A stretch of 64,000 nucleotides of DNA. Source: Megalonaias nervosa. Its lineage: Eukaryota; Mollusca; Bivalvia; Unionida; Unionidae. The stretch lies in contig JAECUM010004943.1 in the NCBI GenBank assembly GCA_016617855.1, positions 39,429-103,428 on the forward strand. The letters run 5' to 3'. The translations under genes and the position numbers were made by a program. Shown here piece by piece: positions 61,210 to 64,000 of this stretch. The number at the start of each line of letters is the position of its first letter. The first letter of the stretch is position 1. A model generated the notes under the pieces. That model ran no database searches, was not told where the DNA came from, and was given only the letters and a program-made list of their open reading frames with translations.

Positions 61210-61418
61210 TGGAAATACTGATTGAACAGCTGTATTGAATCACAGATTGAGCATGTAAGATTATATGGGTATGTCATAAAATTATGCATTGTATTGTCAT
61301 TTATTTCACTGATGGAAATATTGATTGAACAGCTGTATTGAATCACAGATCGAGCATGTAAGATTATATGGGTATGTCATAAAATTGTGCATTGTATTGT
61401 CATTTATATCACTGATGA
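61210..61418. repeat. 103-bp tandem duplication
   Basis: TGGAAATACTGATTGAACAG at 61,210 recurs as TGGAAATATTGATTGAACAG at 61,313, and the copies stay about 95 percent alike by eye to the end of unit 2, so this is a recent event. Confidence 0.9.
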
Positions 61419-61744
61419 TATAAAGATTTAAAATTAAAATTTTGTTGGACATGTTTGAAAGGGATGTGATCCAGTTGTGGAATCTTGCTGTACCTAGGGA
61501 ACAGGATTTCAATTATGATAGACTGAAAAAAATGTGGAAATAATCAAGTTCAACCTTCGCACAGGTTTATAATATTTCCCACACATTTTCTCCTGATGGC
61601 TATATAAAGGCTTATTAGCAATTGATAACATGATAAACTGCATTTAAAAGTATAATGATTATATTTTTAACATTACTAAGAAAAAAATTTGACAACTTGT
61701 GTGGAAGAATATTATGAAACGGGTTTTATGAGTTCTAGTGGTGA

Positions 61745-62000
61745 TAGACTAAAAGAGTTTATAGGATGGCCTGTTTGTCGTCTGTCTTGATAGTTGTCCA
61801 TCCATTAATATAGGCTTTTGTAACTATTCTTCTTAAACTGCTCGAAGGATTGCCATGAAACTTTTAGATACACATTTATCCAAAAGGCATGGTTGGTTCT
61901 AAATGAAAATAGTACCAATATTGAATCCAGTATGGCTGCTGTAGTAACTAATTTTGAAAATTTTATTACTTAAGAAGATAAGCAGCAGTTTTAAAAAAAG
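61745..62000. repeat. fragment of a dispersed mollusc tandem-repeat family
   Basis: GTCGTCTGTCTTGATAGTTG, then AACTGCTCGAAGGATTGCC, CATGAAACTTTTAGATACAC and CCAGTATGGCTGCTGTAG recall, in the other orientation, the phrases of the 6 kb and 42 kb arrays. Confidence 0.45.
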
Positions 62001-62377
62001 AAATGATCTTATCTTGTATTCCTGGAAATTCTTTATGGACAGTAGAACACGTATCCCTTTGAGGGACTTTTTTATGGTAAATTCTTAATTTTATTATTGA
62101 TATATCATATGACCAACAGATTAGTTTCAAAAGACTGTTAATGAAAATGTTTGCATAATGTATAATGATTTACACTATCCAAATGTTGTTATACATCCCA
62201 GATTGGAAGCCTAATTTGTACTCCTGTATTATACATACAGAACCTGTTACAAAAATCAAAAGCAGTGACCTGGATTTTCATTTTCATTTCTTTACTTTCA
62301 GCAAATGATATGGTGCTACTATAGTTAGTAACTTTTTGCTTCATTTGGAGCAAAATTTAAATTTATTCTGAAAAGCC

Positions 62378-62468
62378 ATGGGTGAAAGGTATAAAGGGAA
62401 GGACATAACTCCAGATTCTGGAACTGACCCTAGACCGAACAGCAGAGTGAAAGTTGTCTCCTATGAGG
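62378..62468 (+). CDS. candidate first coding exon of an unrecognised gene (3' partial)
   Basis: ATG in a strong GCCATGG context opens 30 codons, MGERYKGKDITPDSGTDPRP then NSRVKVVSYE, and the frame reaches a good GGGTAAGA donor at 62,469 in phase 1. A CTTTCAG acceptor at 62,294-62,300 could begin the exon with a short 5' UTR. The peptide is charged and non-repetitive, unlike the random frames around it. A possible next acceptor (TTTTGTAG, 63,350) leads to a stop after about a dozen codons. I do not recognise the family; no other exon is confirmed inside the window. Confidence 0.45.
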
Positions 62469-63626
62469 GTAAGATTATTCCTTCATGTGATGTCACTTCT
62501 GTGATATTTTTTTTTTATTCTTCATATTACATCTATTTTCCAAAATGAAGTATTTAAAAATAGAGATAGAAATTGGGGATTAATAATTTGCATAAGAATG
62601 TTATATCTAGGATTGTAGAAATTGGGTTTTGCTTTGAAAGAATATATCAGATAGGACTATTAATGGTAAAATCTTGTATCAAAGTAAACCAGAGATGACA
62701 GGTAATAGCCCAAAGTGTTATATCTGTCTTAGATCTGCAGTTTAGTTTAACTTGATTATTTATTGTTAAATGAAAATCAAAGTTTCTTTGAATAAAACTG
62801 AATTAATATTGTCAAATGGACACTACATAAAAAGACAGCCCCACTTTTTATAAAAAATTAAGTAAGCAAGATCATGACTGAATTTGAAATCATAGGCATG
62901 AACTGATCTTTTCCTTTGTAATCATCATGAGAGTAGGTGTAGGCAATGGTCTAGTCAAGGAAGATAACATTTGTACAGTAAATAACTGAGAAAACAATAC
63001 ATTACTTGCTGTTATAACATTGCTGTCACTTTTCCTGTCCAAGTGACCAGTCCAAGGTGAAATTTCTAATAGGAGGTCTAGAAATAATATAGCACAGTCC
63101 CAGTTAAATGTATTAGACACTTCCATTTATTCAGAATATTGTCCGTTTTATCCATGGGTTTCCTTGCTAGTAACATGCATCTTTGTGCACTCCAGATTAT
63201 TATTAATCTGAGTGTGCTTTGCCATAATTTTGTTCAGTACTATCCATTTTTGTAGTGCAGCTTTCTTTTTATCCCCAGACCTTACATTTTAGTTTATTAC
63301 ATGTGTCCCATTTTTGTCATTTAATTGAAATTTGCTTGTATCTTTTGTAGATGCTAGCTTTGGTGCATTACCATTTGGAACCCTGTAGTCATTGTCTTGC
63401 ATTCCAGTGAGGATACTTGAAGTTATGGAACTTGTTGCACATTAGCCACATTAACTTCACAAGCAGTCTCCTTTAACCTTTTAATTGAGGAGTCTTTGTA
63501 ACTGGTTACAGAGACTCCTGGAGGCCTAAGCCAAGATAGCAAGACACTCACTCTCACTGGCACTATCACCTGGGCGTTCCTCCTATGTATGGATGATGCA
63601 TTGCATTTTTGTAAGGGTTTACTTAC
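62469..63626. other. sequence between the two right-edge candidate exons
   Basis: AT-rich to about 63,400, then more balanced. A 79-codon minus-strand frame at 63,423-63,662 overlaps the candidate exon in another frame and I do not support it. Confidence 0.35.
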
Positions 63627-63760
63627 TTGATCACAGCAAAGACCTGTTGAGGGTTGCCCCACTGGACATGGAATCCTTTTTTTGGCAGGTTAATCCCTTT
63701 GGTGGACTCGGGCTCTGACAGATCAGCAGCACCAGACATTGCCTGCAGTACCAGACCCAT
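63627..63760 (-). CDS. candidate coding exon on the minus strand
   Basis: From an ATG at 63,760 the minus strand reads MGLVLQAMSGAADLSEPEST, then KGINLPKKGFHVQWGNPQQV and FAVI, and meets a perfect GTAAGT donor at 63,626 in phase 2. A CTGCAG just after the start could alternatively be an acceptor, making the exon shorter. The region 63,400-64,000 is clearly richer in G+C than the rest of the right end. It could be a real first exon or coding sequence of an unrecognised transposon; no partner exon is found downstream. Confidence 0.35.
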
Positions 63761-64000
63761 TTGATTTCATGAAGTGCCCTCTGCCTGAGAGGTCAGTGGG
63801 TTCCACTCCAAAACACCTCAAGTAGGGGTCACAGCTGAACTACCAAACTCCTTTTAAAAAAATCTCCTTCAGCCTTCTTTTTCTCTTTGTGGCAGCCATA
63901 AAGGTCAGGACATGAAGTCTATTTCTTCTACTGCCCATAAGGGGTGAGGTAGTTGGTCTAAGGGAGTTATTCCCTCTACTGCTGAGTCCTATTGATCCTA

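Noticed and set aside
63350..63390. possible second exon joining the 62,378 exon
   Set aside because: An acceptor is present, but the joined frame stops after about a dozen codons; recorded only as a possibility.
1..64000. CRISPR arrays, rRNA genes, integrated prokaryotic or phage DNA
   Set aside because: No regularly spaced direct repeats with unique spacers, no rRNA-like sequence and no bacterial-type gene was seen.

Overview
This is a window of AT-rich, intron-rich, repeat-rich animal nuclear DNA, most likely from a mollusc and probably a bivalve. The clues are long introns with GT/AG borders, a protein-coding gene with metazoan exon structure, tRNA-derived SINEs whose core resembles those common in bivalves, and decayed tandem repeats ending in a GAGCTAAAA-like terminus of a type familiar from mollusc genomes. 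There is no prokaryotic organisation, no operon, no CRISPR array and no rRNA gene.

Layout. (1) Positions 3-833, plus strand: the last coding exon of an unrecognised gene, cut by the window edge. (2) About 834-15,600: intergenic and UTR sequence holding simple repeats, a composite (CT)n minisatellite, one SINE, pieces of a palindromic MITE family and decayed tandem repeats. (3) Positions 15,620-56,910, minus strand: a complete Rab GDP dissociation inhibitor gene. I could place all 11 coding exons by reading frame, splice sites and family similarity; together they encode 440 residues with no frame break. (4) A probable promoter zone near 57,000 with a perfect CRE palindrome. (5) About 57,200-64,000: mostly non-coding, with two weakly supported coding exons, one on each strand, near the right edge.

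The GDI gene makes the cytosolic chaperone that extracts and recycles prenylated, GDP-bound Rab GTPases. Its 1.3 kb of coding sequence is spread over 41 kb because the introns are filled with mobile DNA: a 1.19 kb piggyBac-type element with TTAA flanks (intron 10), a SINE (intron 9), a 5.0 kb DIRS-type tyrosine-recombinase retrotransposon (intron 7), a SINE (intron 6), a broken LINE and two decayed tandem arrays (intron 5), another SINE, a TIR element and a third array (intron 3), and a hAT-like transposase remnant, two SINEs and a foldback element (intron 1).

The most interesting observation is that the DIRS element ends only 4 bases from the 3' splice site of GDI exon 8, so the pyrimidine tract, and probably the branch point, of that essential exon now seem to lie inside the element's terminal repeat. 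The element keeps a diagnostic DIRS layout: inverted terminal repeats, plus an internal complementary region matching the outer edges of both. Other points are a piggyBac derivative whose terminal motif is triplicated, a near-perfect 78-nt hairpin inside a DNA transposon, and a dispersed MITE family.
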